From Bacillus subtilis (GTDB taxonomy: Bacteria > Bacillota > Bacilli > Bacillales > Bacillaceae_C), in the NCBI RefSeq assembly GCF_008764245.1, contig NZ_VTQV01000004.1, forward strand, positions 62,001-126,000: a stretch of DNA of 64,000 bases. Reading direction: 5' to 3'. Both the position numbers and the translations under genes were made by a program. This document shows, piece by piece, positions 55,414-64,000 of the stretch. Each line of letters opens with the position of its first letter. The stretch's first letter is position 1. The notes under the pieces were generated by a model. The model was not told the DNA's origin. It saw only the letters and a list, made by a program, of their open reading frames with translations, and ran no database searches.

Positions 55414-55852
55414 GTAGACCAACTCCAGTTTGGGTCACATCCTTCAGCTTATCGTACATCCAACCTTACTTTGGATCTACGTTTTCGACGAACTTTCACT
55501 TTTTCGTAGATCCAACTCCAACTTGGGTCCACGTTTTGGATGATCCTTCGGCTTTTCGTACATCCAACCTTACTTTGGATCTATGTTTTCGACGAACTTT
55601 TACTTTTTCGTAGACCCAACTCCAACTTGGATCGACGTTTTGGATGATCCTTCAATTTTTTGTACATCCAACCTTACTTTGGATCTATGTTTTCGACGAA
55701 CTTTTACTTTTTCGTAGATCCAACCCCAGCTTGGATCGACGTTTTGGATGATCCTTCAATTTTTTGTACATCCAACCTTACTTTGGATCGACATTTTGGA
55801 CGAACTTCCACTTTTTCGTAGATCCAACTCTATCTTGGATCTATAACGGAAT
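55414..55852. repeat. Strict 52-bp-period dyad array with A/B alternating units
   Basis: Units start at 55414 (short, 40 bp), 55454, 55506, 55558, 55610, 55662, 55714, 55766 and 55818 (partial). Odd units carry GTAGATCCAACTCCAACTTGG, even units GTACATCCAACCTTACTTTG. Each holds a dyad of about 21 bp, GATCCAA-N6-TTGGATC or a close variant. The array is noncoding and fills most of 55277-55970; nothing else is seen in this gap. Confidence 0.88.
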
Positions 55853-55970
55853 AAATAGAATGGATATTTTTTGTTACCATCTTATAAAAAAGGAGTTTTG
55901 CAGGATACACCGGGGGCAGTGAAGAAGGATGTGGAAAGAGAATCTCCCCTCCTTCATCACTATGCCCCCC

Positions 55971-56321
55971 TCAATCCATCGGTTCGATTCCCGTGATATC
56001 ACTAAATTTCACATAGTCGACATCAATTTCATCTATGTTCAAGCGAATTCGCTTGAGCTGAGGATCAACGTTATGCACCCAGCCAACAATCTCGTCAAAT
56101 ATTCCATCTTTCCAAATCGTGATTTTAATTCTTCGCTTGCAAGCTTTAGCCTCCTGAATAATATGAGCAAATTCCGTCCACTGCTGCTCATCAATGATCG
56201 GCTTTTTCACTTTTTCCAGTCCCTTTTGCCATTCTAAAATAGCTTCTACGTGTTCAGGCAACATCATTCGGCTGGATTCCCACATAAGGTTATGACCAGG
56301 CGTTAATTTATTGGGCTTCAT
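55971..56321 (-). CDS. YolD-like protein
   Basis: 116 residues from ATG 56321 (GAGGGG upstream; an in-frame TTG directly precedes it). Clear YolD family features: W-E-S-S-R-M-M-L-PEHVEAI near the N-terminus, and a C-terminal beta barrel-like segment ending FSDITGIE. Often found next to a Y-family polymerase gene (UvrX) on plasmids and prophages; here it is paired instead with a 69-residue WYL-like gene whose stop lies just before its start. Function unproven. Confidence 0.85.
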   Translation of the reverse strand: MKPNKLTPGHNLMWESSRMMLPEHVEAILEWQKGLEKVKKPIIDEQQWTEFAHIIQEAKACKRRIKITIWKDGIFDEIVGWVHNVDPQLKRIRLNIDEIDVDYVKFSDITGIEPMD

Positions 56322-56324
56322 CAA

Positions 56325-56534
56325 TCAAGCCCCTCTTCTTATTGGGCTAACAGATAAGATATTCCTTATTGTAAAAGTACGGAATTGCCGCTTTGCATAA
56401 CAATAGGCCTTCATTGATGTAGCCGAAATCGATAGGATTTTAATCGTACGTTGGCTTATTTGGTGATTTCTGTCCATGTAAATAATTTGTATAGGAGTAT
56501 GGGATTCACATGCCCTTTGTAAAAATGACAACAT
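56325..56534 (-). CDS. Mini WYL-domain-like protein
   Basis: 69 residues from ATG 56534 (AAAGGGG eight bases upstream; the longer frame to 56555 lacks an RBS). Nearly the whole protein resembles a single WYL-type beta fold: PIQIIYMDRN, then RTIKILSIS, KAYCYAKRQFRTFTIRNILSV. In larger WYL proteins this fold senses ligands or nucleic acid next to an HTH; no HTH is present. It is co-transcribed with the YolD-like gene. Confidence 0.72.
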   Translation of the reverse strand: MLSFLQRACESHTPIQIIYMDRNHQISQRTIKILSISATSMKAYCYAKRQFRTFTIRNILSVSPIRRGA

Positions 56535-56721
56535 CGCAATCGCCCCTTTGAACATTTGTTCTCATAACCATTATATGCAAACGGGCGTTCTTTATACAAG
56601 TGGAAGTTTTTGGAGGATTGGAACGCTTTATCAGAGCAGGGATTGTCCCCATATGTTCGAAGTCGCGATCCCTAAGCACAAAACCCTATCGATTTCTAAG
56701 CAACGAAAACAGACACAAACA

Positions 56722-56767
56722 AAGAGCAGCTAAGTTTTGGAGTCATCACAAAACCTGCTGCTCTTCC
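56722..56767 (-). terminator. Terminator after the PTS IIC gene
   Basis: AAGAGCAGC / GCTGCTCTT with an inner TTTTG / CAAAA stem, followed on the minus strand by TTTGTTTGTG. Confidence 0.7.
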
Positions 56768-56794
56768 CTTCATTCTCACCTTAAACTGAATAGA

Positions 56795-58195
56795 TTAATT
56801 ACTTTCGTTTTCTAACTTCTTATTTTCTTTGCGCATTTGTTTAAAGTACCATGCAAACAATAAGATATATACCACTAACGCTAGTATAGAAAAGCCTATT
56901 AGTTTCATGTCCATTGTATCAACAGCTTTCCCAAATAAAATGGCGAGCATTTTTTCAATCGGATCGGAATCTACCGAGGAGATTAAGGCATTAGAAGATA
57001 ATCCCTCTGGGAAATTCCCCATTGCTTTCGATGTTTTTGAAACAAATTCCGCAATCAAAGTGGCACCCCACAAGAACAATGGAATTAGGACCGTCCCGAT
57101 GATTGTCATACGTACTACTCTACCTCGTGTAACAATTAATAAAGCTGGTGCTAACACAGTTAATAAGATTCCACCTAGCGGAAGCACCGTGTTTCCTGGG
57201 AGAAAAATGGCTACAACAAGTAGAATGGGCGCTAAAATATTGGCTACAGCCCAAAGTTCAGCTCTTGTAGCTAAAATCGGCCAGTCAATTCCGATGAGTA
57301 ATTTTCGACCACTGAACCGTTTGCTCATTTTATTTGTAATCCCTTCAGATAAAGGGCCAATGGCTGGTCCAAACCAGCTACCAACTAACGCAAATAGTTC
57401 AAGAGCAACGGCACCTGTAAAGGCTAACGTAAAAATCTCAGCTGCAGATTGACGACCTAGTAATCCAATAAACACACCTAAATAGGCTCCAATCGCAAAA
57501 TTACTTCCCCAGAAGCCAATTTTTTTATTCAATGCTTCTGCATTAAAGTCAAATTTATCAATAAAAGGTAAGCATACATCAATAATTTTATTAAATAGCA
57601 TGACAACCGGCGCAATTAACAAGGATGGATGAGCCGTTGTTGTAATATTGTCTTGATCATATCCTAACAAGCGATTAATCGTAGGCTTCATAACATCCGC
57701 ATTGATTAGCATAAGCGCATAAATAAAACCAACAAATAAAGTCGTTAAAATCAAGTTATTATCTGAGTAGTACATCGTAAGAAGCCCAATAACAGAGAGA
57801 TTCCAAATATTAAATAAATCTACATTTAGTGTAGTGGTTTTCTTCGCAATTAACATAATGGCATTTACCACTAAACAAATAAAAGCAAAATATAAAGTAT
57901 AAACAGAGCCCCAAGTGATAACGGCAAGTGGTGCCCAACCCAAGTCGGTGACAGATAAAGACACTCCTGTCGACTCAACAAAGCTTTCTAAAGCTGGAGC
58001 AAAAGTACTAGAAAGTAAAGAAATGATAGCTCCCATACCAGTTAAAGCGATAGCCATCCGCAAACCGCCTTCAATTGCTTTAGAGATAGAAACACCGACA
58101 ATTAACGAGAGAATCGTGATGATGATAAACATCATGGCCGATCCACCTAAATTAATAAAGGCATTAAAAGCATCGTTTAAACGTTCAATAAACAT
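56795..58195 (-). CDS. Galactitol-type PTS IIC component (GatC family), orphan
   Basis: 466 residues, about eleven membrane segments. It matches the EIIC-GAT family: IVGVSISKAIEGGLRMAIAL at the N-terminus and LVGSWFGPAIGPLSEGITNKM in the middle. No IIA or IIB gene is next to it. It is divergent from a LacI-epimerase-ribokinase operon, with one LacI-type operator near each start, so the four genes probably form one regulon for an unphosphorylated pentose or hexulose. Whether it works with distant IIA/IIB or as a simple permease is unknown. Confidence 0.85.
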   Translation of the reverse strand: MFIERLNDAFNAFINLGGSAMMFIIITILSLIVGVSISKAIEGGLRMAIALTGMGAIISLLSSTFAPALESFVESTGVSLSVTDLGWAPLAVITWGSVYTLYFAFICLVVNAIMLIAKKTTTLNVDLFNIWNLSVIGLLTMYYSDNNLILTTLFVGFIYALMLINADVMKPTINRLLGYDQDNITTTAHPSLLIAPVVMLFNKIIDVCLPFIDKFDFNAEALNKKIGFWGSNFAIGAYLGVFIGLLGRQSAAEIFTLAFTGAVALELFALVGSWFGPAIGPLSEGITNKMSKRFSGRKLLIGIDWPILATRAELWAVANILAPILLVVAIFLPGNTVLPLGGILLTVLAPALLIVTRGRVVRMTIIGTVLIPLFLWGATLIAEFVSKTSKAMGNFPEGLSSNALISSVDSDPIEKMLAILFGKAVDTMDMKLIGFSILALVVYILLFAWYFKQMRKENKKLENESN

Positions 58196-58384
58196 TTGGC
58201 GTACCTTCCTTTTTTATAAAATAAGTAATTATCGTAATCGGTTACGTTAACATTCTTCAAAACTATAACAGAAATTTTTTTAAGACACAATACTAAAAAA
58301 TATACCTTTTTTTCATAGTTGACATTTTTTATCCCTAATGTTTAAATGGAATTGAGTAATCGGTTACGTAAATGAGGGAATAGA
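58196..58384. promoter_or_regulatory. Divergent promoter region with two LacI-type operators
   Basis: Operator CGTAATCGGTTACG at 58233-58246 near the PTS gene and AGTAATCGGTTACG at 58355-58368 just before the regulator gene. Their centres are 122 bp apart, which would allow looping. The half-site GTAA...TTAC is typical of LacI-family sites. Confidence 0.75.
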
Positions 58385-59392
58385 ATGGTCACGATAAAAG
58401 AAGTTGCTAAAGAAGCGGGTGTTTCTGTCGCTACTGTTTCAAGGGTTCTTAATAATAAAGGTGGCGCTAGCTCGGAAACAATTGCTCATGTGGAAAATAT
58501 TATTAAAAAGTTGAATTATAAACCAAATAGATTAGCCAAAAGTTTATCTGAAGGAAATTCAAATTTAATCGCCTTCCTTGTTCCAACACTTAATAACCCA
58601 TTTTTTCCTGAACTCATTAAGGAAGTTGAACGGTACGCAAATAAAAATGGGTTTCACATTTTATTATGTAACAGTGATGATGATCGGGCGAAAGTTGAAT
58701 ATTACCTAGAAGCGATGATGGATCAATATGTTAGTGGAGCCATTATTAATTCATTACATGTAGGGCCTAGTGATTTAGCTGTTTTAGAGGAGCGTGGAAT
58801 TAGAACAATCACCATTGACCGCGCCAATTTTGAACATTCTTATTCAGCCATTACGGTAGATCACTCATTAGGCGCCCAACTGGCTGTAACCCACCTCCTC
58901 CGTGATGAACAGTGCAATAATCTTGTTTTCATCTCTGGTCCCAAAAATGAAAAAAGTGCCATTGATCGCTTAACTGGTTTCACCCTTGCACTAAATGAGG
59001 CGGAGCATCCAGTCAAAACAACGATCTGTTATGGCGATTTTGGAATAGAAAGTGGCTATGAGAACGCAAAAGCTCTAATTCAAAAAGGCCAAACATTTGA
59101 TAGTATTTTTTGTGCAAATGATGCAATGGCCATTGGTGCCATGCGTGCCTGTCATGAGTTTGGCATTCAAATACCAGGTGAAGTGAAAATTGTAGGTTAC
59201 GACAACGTAAGCCTTTCTTCATATACTTATCCACCCTTATCTTCGGTGGATCAATGCAAACATGATATTGGTAAACTCGCTGTTAGTGAATTAATCGATT
59301 TAATAAACAATAAAAACCCAAAACCAAAGCAATATCAATTGGAACCAAGTCTAGTAATCCGAAATTCTTCTGGAGGGAATAGACATGTATAA
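58385..59392 (+). CDS. LacI-family transcriptional regulator
   Basis: 335 residues: LacI HTH (IKEVAKEAGVSVATVSRVLN, residues 3-24), hinge helix (PNRLAKSLSEG) and a ribose-repressor-like effector domain. Autoregulation is likely because an operator overlaps its promoter region. It overlaps the epimerase gene by 8 bp. It probably represses both the divergent PTS IIC gene and its own operon. Effector unknown, perhaps a pentose. Confidence 0.9.
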   Translation: MVTIKEVAKEAGVSVATVSRVLNNKGGASSETIAHVENIIKKLNYKPNRLAKSLSEGNSNLIAFLVPTLNNPFFPELIKEVERYANKNGFHILLCNSDDDRAKVEYYLEAMMDQYVSGAIINSLHVGPSDLAVLEERGIRTITIDRANFEHSYSAITVDHSLGAQLAVTHLLRDEQCNNLVFISGPKNEKSAIDRLTGFTLALNEAEHPVKTTICYGDFGIESGYENAKALIQKGQTFDSIFCANDAMAIGAMRACHEFGIQIPGEVKIVGYDNVSLSSYTYPPLSSVDQCKHDIGKLAVSELIDLINNKNPKPKQYQLEPSLVIRNSSGGNRHV

Positions 59393-60056
59393 ATTAGGAC
59401 CATCGCTGATGTGTGCAGACTTAGGAAATTTAGAACAAAACATAAAAGAATTAGATAAAGCTGGTGTGGATTTTTACCATATCGATATTATGGATGGTAA
59501 ATTTGTCCCCAACTTTACACTAGGACCAGACTTTGTTAAAACGGTACGAAGATTAACGAACACTCCATTAGATATTCATTTAATGATCGAAGAGCCTGAA
59601 AAACATATTGATTTATTTGCGGATTGTGGCGTTGACATGATTTCTGTTCATCAAGAATCAACTCAAAACTTGCATAGCCTACTATCAACAATTAAAAAGC
59701 ATGGAATAAAGGCCGGTGTCGCCATTAATCCAGGAACATCACTAGAATTCTTAGATTATGTCTATGACCTCTTAGATTATATCGTCGTCATGACGGTAAA
59801 TCCTGGATTTGCAGGACAAAAGTTTATTCCGACTATGTATGAAAAAATTGCAAAAGTAAACGAGCGAATTAAAAAGTATAACCGCAATATCGAAATCCAG
59901 GTAGACGGTAATATCGGAGAAAATACTATACCGAAATGCAAGGATAACGGAGCGACCATGTACGTTTTAGGCACAAGCGCTGTCTTCAATCATCATCACA
60001 CACTTGAAGAAAATGTCGCACTAACTAGAAATTTATTTAACCCCGGAACGATATAA
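59385..60056 (+). CDS. Ribulose-phosphate/allulose-6-phosphate 3-epimerase family protein
   Basis: 223 residues, (beta/alpha)8 barrel. Signature residues are present: HIDIMDGKFVPN (metal His and Asp), IHLMIEEPE, VMTVNPGFAGQ and the Asp/Asn site in QVDGNIG. The family interconverts 3-epimers of ketose phosphates. The sequence deviates from housekeeping Rpe (for example MCADLGNLEQNI) and fits better with the AlsE-like branch, but I cannot decide by eye. With ribokinase next to it, the pathway probably feeds an epimerised sugar phosphate into the pentose phosphate pathway or glycolysis. Confidence 0.85.
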   Translation: MYKLGPSLMCADLGNLEQNIKELDKAGVDFYHIDIMDGKFVPNFTLGPDFVKTVRRLTNTPLDIHLMIEEPEKHIDLFADCGVDMISVHQESTQNLHSLLSTIKKHGIKAGVAINPGTSLEFLDYVYDLLDYIVVMTVNPGFAGQKFIPTMYEKIAKVNERIKKYNRNIEIQVDGNIGENTIPKCKDNGATMYVLGTSAVFNHHHTLEENVALTRNLFNPGTI

Positions 60057-60094
60057 AAAGCTCGACTTCTCAACTAGAACTGGAGGTAGTTTAA

Positions 60095-61009
60095 ATGAAG
60101 TATGATATAGCAGTTGTTGGTAGTATAAATATGGATGTGATTGTGGAAACACCTAATTATCCAGAATATGGGGAAACTTTATTCTGTGATTCCATCACTA
60201 TGAAGCCTGGTGGTAAGGGAGCAAACCAAGCAGTATCGGTTGCAAAGCTCGGAAAGAAAACATGCTTAATTGGAGCAGTGGGAAATGATAGCGCCGGAAA
60301 GCAATTAATTCAAAATTTAGATTCTAAAAACGTGGACACAACACATATCATTCGAAGTGAAGAAGCGGGAACAGGAACCTTTGTTGCGATGATTGATAGC
60401 ACTGGTGAGAATACAATGGTTGGAACAAAAGGTGCTAATGATTCCCTCACAACAGAAGATATGAAAAAAATATTCGAACAAATCGAGGCAAAAATCCTTT
60501 TGATTCAAATGGAAACAAGTCAGGACTCTATTATCGCCGCAATGAAAGCCGCCAAAGAACGCAATATGTATGTCATATTAGATCCAGCACCAGCAGAGGG
60601 AATCTTTGACGAAGCTTTCAAATATGCTGATTTAATCACTCCGAACAAACAAGAAACAAAGCGAATTACTGGTATTGAAGTAACAGACGAAGCATCGGCG
60701 CTTGAAGCCGCAAAAAAATTAAGCGGACTTGGAATCAAAGACGTCATTGTAAAAATGGGTGAGCATGGAAGTCTTGTTTATCAAAATGGACAAGCAACAG
60801 TAGTGGATGCAATTAAAGTGAAAGCCGTTGACACAGTCGGAGCAGGCGACTGCTTTGCTGGGGCGCTCGCGAGCTCATATTTAGATACTAACGATTTAGT
60901 AGAATCCGCCAAGTTTGCCAGTGTAGCTGCAGGAATCAAAGTAGCACGCCATGGCGGACAAGAGGCCATCCCTACACGAAAAGAAGTAGAAGAGTATTTA
61001 GAAAAATAA
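60095..61009 (+). CDS. rbsK: Ribokinase
   Basis: 304 residues, PfkB family. Substrate-site motif GGKGANQAV near residue 42 and the ATP/anion-hole motif DTVGAGDCFAGAL with the catalytic Asp near residue 252. The two conserved signatures and length are those of ribokinase. RBS TGGAGG. Third gene of the LacI-epimerase-ribokinase operon. It would phosphorylate the sugar entering through the divergent IIC protein if that acts without phosphorylation. Confidence 0.88.
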   Translation: MKYDIAVVGSINMDVIVETPNYPEYGETLFCDSITMKPGGKGANQAVSVAKLGKKTCLIGAVGNDSAGKQLIQNLDSKNVDTTHIIRSEEAGTGTFVAMIDSTGENTMVGTKGANDSLTTEDMKKIFEQIEAKILLIQMETSQDSIIAAMKAAKERNMYVILDPAPAEGIFDEAFKYADLITPNKQETKRITGIEVTDEASALEAAKKLSGLGIKDVIVKMGEHGSLVYQNGQATVVDAIKVKAVDTVGAGDCFAGALASSYLDTNDLVESAKFASVAAGIKVARHGGQEAIPTRKEVEEYLEK

Positions 61010-61050
61010 AATCACTTCATTAAATTGCTCTAAGCTTATCTTCTCTCTAA

Positions 61051-61093
61051 AAAATATCCTTTACTCGAATCGAAGTAAAGGATATTTTTATTT
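61051..61093. terminator. Bidirectional terminator after rbsK
   Basis: Stem AAATATCCTTTACTTCG-like left arm / CGAAGTAAAGGATATTT right arm, followed by TTATTTT; A-rich side on the left. Confidence 0.88.
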
Positions 61094-61241
61094 TCCATTA
61101 CGAGGAGAAAAATGGGATAGGGATAAATTCGGTGTTCGAGATTGCGTTAACCAAGATTAGGTTTTTAATAACCCGACATCCTTTGGTATCTAGCATTTTT
61201 TGCTAGCTTGGTTTGAAGTTGGAATCCCGGCGTCAAGAATT

Positions 61242-61281
61242 TTAGCTAAGCCCCGCCCACTTTTTCCCATGGTCAGGGCTT
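61242..61281 (-). terminator. Possible hairpin after the beta-helix gene
   Basis: CTAAGCCC / GGGCTTAG arms with a large loop; no clear U-run on the minus strand. Weak support. Confidence 0.35.
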
Positions 61282-61293
61282 AGAGAAGTATGA

Positions 61294-62694
61294 TTATTCT
61301 ACAATATCTTTTGCCGGTGAGTCCTTTTTCAATCTAAAATCATATTTGTTTTCATTTTCATATTTCGGGTCAATGTAACTAGATTTCGCATCACTGTTCG
61401 AAGCTTTTTTGAATTCAGGAAATGACGTGTATTCTTCCTCTTTCCATACCCAGATACCCGTTTTTCCTTTTTCTTTATGGAATACATTCTTTTGCAGTTT
61501 ATTTGCTTGGTTAGTTGTAAAATAGTTGGCAATCAATAAGCGGGATGGCCCGGCAGTGAAAATATTTCTTTCGATTACATTGTTTTTTGTATCATGCTGT
61601 AATAAAAGCTGTCCCCCATCTAAGCCCTTCGTGTCATTTCGATAAAGGATATTTTGAGAGATTGTAGAATGGATCGTGCCTCCACGCTTTTCATCATATC
61701 CGCCAATTGAAATTCCTGTATAAAAATTGTTATAAATAATATTGTCTATTATGTTAATATAAGCTGCATATTTTCCCGCATGTTCAGAGGTTGCTTCAAT
61801 TCCGATATCACATTTATAAATGGTATTCTTTTCAATGGTTATATTATTTCCACCATCTACGTAAATTCCGCCAGCAGAATAATCTTTCCCATAGGCTGGA
61901 TTGCCATATGAAGATATTTCATAAACTTTATTATTTTTCACAACACCATTTCGCACATAGTCAGCTTTCTTATTCGTAGACGTACCTTCAAACCCAATCA
62001 GATCGATACCGATATTATCGTTGCGGCGAACTAGATTATTTTCCACATTAAAGCCATCAATATTTCCATTAAGTACAAGAGATTCACTAGAGCCAAGTTG
62101 CAAATCTTCCACAAGATTATGCAAAATTTGTATATCTTTCATTGGGCCCGTTCCGTACACAGCGATCCCATGACCATCCCCATCATCTGCATGGGTTTCA
62201 ATGCGCTGCACATGGTTATTTTCTAATGTAATATGACGGCTAGAGCCCGTTACATAAATTCCCATTACCGTTTCATCTGATAATTCAGTCGTTAAATCCT
62301 GAATTGTTAATCCACTGATCGTAATATAGTTTTTATTATTGATCGTAACTAGGGAAGTATCCCCTTCAACATCCTTTAGGCTTTTGCCACTAAGGACAAC
62401 TTTTTCCTTTTTGTAGGCTTTAAAAATAATTGGTTTCTCTTTTGTCCCACTATGTTTCACGACCAATTTTTCATGATAGGTCCCTTTTCGTATGAAGACG
62501 GTCGTCCCCGCTTTAGCTTCTGAAGAGGCTTTCTTTAATGTACGAAATGGTTTTGACTTTGTGCCATCATTTTGGTCATTTCCATTGACAGCTACGTATA
62601 TAGAATGATTTTGCTCGGCATTTTTCGTATTATTGAAAACAAAAATAATCATGATAGCAGCTGCAGCCAAGAGGACAAAAATAGTTTTTCTCAT
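61294..62694 (-). CDS. Membrane-anchored or secreted right-handed beta-helix protein (PL9/DUF1565-like)
   Basis: 466 residues. N-terminal signal anchor (1-21). Residues 30-75 show the DUF1565 opening (YVAVNGNDQNDGTKSKPFRTLKKA, then a GTTVFIRKGTY segment) common to extracellular polysaccharide lyases. The rest consists of parallel beta-helix coils rich in N-N-x-(V/I) steps. Family 9 pectate lyases have this layout, but I do not see enough to claim catalytic activity. It could be a lyase, epimerase or binding protein acting on an extracellular glycan. Confidence 0.75.
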   Translation of the reverse strand: MRKTIFVLLAAAAIMIIFVFNNTKNAEQNHSIYVAVNGNDQNDGTKSKPFRTLKKASSEAKAGTTVFIRKGTYHEKLVVKHSGTKEKPIIFKAYKKEKVVLSGKSLKDVEGDTSLVTINNKNYITISGLTIQDLTTELSDETVMGIYVTGSSRHITLENNHVQRIETHADDGDGHGIAVYGTGPMKDIQILHNLVEDLQLGSSESLVLNGNIDGFNVENNLVRRNDNIGIDLIGFEGTSTNKKADYVRNGVVKNNKVYEISSYGNPAYGKDYSAGGIYVDGGNNITIEKNTIYKCDIGIEATSEHAGKYAAYINIIDNIIYNNFYTGISIGGYDEKRGGTIHSTISQNILYRNDTKGLDGGQLLLQHDTKNNVIERNIFTAGPSRLLIANYFTTNQANKLQKNVFHKEKGKTGIWVWKEEEYTSFPEFKKASNSDAKSSYIDPKYENENKYDFRLKKDSPAKDIVE

Positions 62695-62798
62695 CTCATC
62701 ATTCCTTTGCCTAGCTAGGTTTTAGGACAATTAGTATATAATTAATATCTCAATCCAGCAATAATTATAGGGTGTTAACTTAATAGTCTTTATTCAAA

Positions 62799-62853
62799 GG
62801 AGAGCGGTCATTCATCTCCTCATTGAAATGTGGAGGTTTCTGACCGCTTTTTC
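62799..62853. terminator. Hairpin downstream of selO
   Basis: AGCGGTCA / TGACCGCT outer stem, with GGAG/CTCC inner pairing and a T-run on the plus side. Moderate support as the selO terminator. Confidence 0.5.
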
Positions 62854-62918
62854 CTAAACCATTGTTGGACGTGATGACTATCGGCTTTTCTATTTCACAA
62901 ACTTGCGCTTTTCCTCCT

Positions 62919-64000
62919 TCACGTCCCACAGAACGTTTGATACGGAACATTGGATGGCTCTGGCAATGTTGTGTATTTTTCTTGTTCAGGAGTATAGGCA
63001 TATGGCTCAGCAAGAACTTGAAGCAGCTCCTCCATTACTTGGAGATCCCCTTCTTCCACTGCTGCATCTAACGCTTTCTCGACAAGATGGTTACGCGGGA
63101 TAATAGAAGGATTACTTTTTTTCATCAAAGTGCGAGAATCTGCTTCTGATTCTGTTTGTCTTTCCCGACGTGCTTTCCACTTCTCAAGCCATTTTGTAAA
63201 TTCTGGATTCTTACATTCAGTAATCTTGTCTGTTTGATTAAGCGTTAAGGCCCGGAATGTATTCGTGAAATCGGCTTGATGTTCTTCCATCCATTTTAAT
63301 AATTGTTCAACCAACTCCGCATCCTCTGGCTCTTTGTTATATAAACCGAGTTTCGCTCGCATTCCCTGAAGCCAATGTTGTTCATATTGTTCCGTAAAAC
63401 GTGGCATTTCCTGTTGAGCAATCTCCACAGCCGTCTCCTGATTTTCATGCAACAATGACAAGAGACTTTCAGCAAACCGTGCTAAATTCCACCCGGCCAT
63501 ATACGGCTGATTCCCATAGGCGTAGCGGCCTTCTCTATCAATGGAACTGAAGACAGTGGCAGGGTCATACGTATCCATGAATGCGCAAGGTCCGTAATCA
63601 ATCGTCTCTCCACTTATCGTCATATTGTCCGTGTTCATAACCCCGTGAATAAAGCCCACTAATTGCCATTTTGCGATTAACCGTGCTTGGCGTTCCATGA
63701 CAACTCGCAGGAAGGAAAGATACGGTTGCTCCTCCTGTAGTAATTCAGGATAATGGCGTTCCAATGCATAATCTGCCAACGCTCGTAACTCTTCTGTATC
63801 CCGCAAACGTGCCGCATATTCAAACGTGCCGACACGTAAATGGCTTGCCGCAACACGCGTTAAAATCGCTCCTGGCAAAGGCGTTTCCCGAAATACAGGC
63901 TCCCCAGTTACGACAACCGCCAAACTGCGCGTAGTTGGAATACCTAAAGCATGCATCGCCTCACTGATGAGATATTCCCGCAACATCGGTCCAAGAGCCG
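62919..64000 (-). CDS. selO: Protein adenylyltransferase SelO (YdiU), 5' end outside window
   Basis: C-terminal part, 360 residues visible; the frame stays open to the window edge, so the gene continues past 64000. SelO is a pseudokinase that transfers AMP to proteins under redox stress. Visible family marks: [48 protein letters not shown] (metal-binding Asp and Asn region) and the terminal PYQTFCGT with the conserved Cys near the C-terminus. It is not linked to the sugar genes. Confidence 0.93.
   Translation of the reverse strand, partial: ALGPMLREYLISEAMHALGIPTTRSLAVVVTGEPVFRETPLPGAILTRVAASHLRVGTFEYAARLRDTEELRALADYALERHYPELLQEEQPYLSFLRVVMERQARLIAKWQLVGFIHGVMNTDNMTISGETIDYGPCAFMDTYDPATVFSSIDREGRYAYGNQPYMAGWNLARFAESLLSLLHENQETAVEIAQQEMPRFTEQYEQHWLQGMRAKLGLYNKEPEDAELVEQLLKWMEEHQADFTNTFRALTLNQTDKITECKNPEFTKWLEKWKARRERQTESEADSRTLMKKSNPSIIPRNHLVEKALDAAVEEGDLQVMEELLQVLAEPYAYTPEQEKYTTLPEPSNVPYQTFCGT

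Noticed and set aside
55365-55613. 82-residue open frame in the 52-bp array
   Set aside because: Created by the repeat itself; period 52 is not a multiple of three, so the frame changes from unit to unit.
55414-55852. Possible CRISPR array
   Set aside because: No unique spacers: the whole 52-bp unit is conserved and alternates between two types; no cas genes in the window.
56829-57452. 207-residue open frame on the plus strand
   Set aside because: Runs antisense through the PTS IIC gene, is low-complexity (Asn, Ser, Pro rich) and has no RBS; a shadow of the real gene.

Overview
The window looks like a chromosomal segment of a low-GC Gram-positive Bacillaceae. The indicators are AGGAGG ribosome-binding sites with frequent TTG and GTG starts, a lipoteichoic-acid-synthase-like protein, YesL/YesM/YesN-type genes, a Mn2+ (yybP-ykoY) riboswitch in front of a TerC/YkoY gene, cre-like sites and YolD. 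I cannot name the genus from sequence alone. No rRNA, tRNA, transposase or prophage gene was seen. The region is dominated by carbohydrate acquisition.

Layout. (1) 1-1.8 kb: the end of an ECF-type transporter (ATPase and T component). (2) 2.0-20.3 kb, minus strand: five very large secreted glycosidases, one GH127 (beta-L-arabinofuranosidase type) and four GH43 proteins, one of which has two GH43 domains. All carry LamG and Ig-like modules and end in the same ~80-residue helical (FIMAH-type) C-terminal module. They look like an operon read from about 20.55 kb, with a second promoter in front of the GH127 gene. (3) 20.7-25.8 kb, plus strand: a degenerate chemoreceptor-like HAMP protein followed by a YesM-type kinase and a YesN/AraC-type regulator. 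(4) 25.9-33.5 kb, minus strand: a second YesN and YesM pair, a sugar-binding lipoprotein, two permeases and YesL. The two two-component systems meet tail to tail at a bidirectional terminator. (5) 33.8-36.1 kb: a small unknown protein and an LtaS-family protein. (6) 36.7-45.7 kb, minus strand: a fructan block, with a secreted GH32 (also FIMAH-tagged), a cytoplasmic GH32, an LplA/B/C-type ABC importer and a LacI regulator with three operators. (7) 46.0-50.4 kb: a ChvE/MmsA/MmsB monosaccharide importer interrupted by three copies of a dispersed repeat. (8) 50.6-55.3 kb: the Mn riboswitch with ykoY, an MFS transporter with L-rhamnose mutarotase, and glycerol dehydrogenase. (9) 55.4-56.5 kb: a 52-bp-period dyad array and a YolD/mini-WYL gene pair. 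(10) 56.8-61.0 kb: an orphan galactitol-type PTS IIC divergent from a LacI-epimerase-ribokinase operon. (11) 61.3-64 kb: a secreted beta-helix protein and SelO, cut by the window end.

How it fits together. The secreted GH127/GH43 set probably trims an arabinofuranose-rich plant glycan outside the cell. One or both YesMN systems would sense the products, and the YesL-linked ABC importer would bring oligosaccharides in. Two enhancer-like sites per promoter, centred on TTGCA within A/T tracts, sit at conserved distances from the -10 elements of both glycosidase promoters and are candidate targets of a YesN-type regulator. The fructan block is separately controlled by its own LacI regulator. Genes for arabinose catabolism and cytoplasmic arabinofuranosidases are not in the window, so arabinan as the substrate is inferred from enzyme families only.
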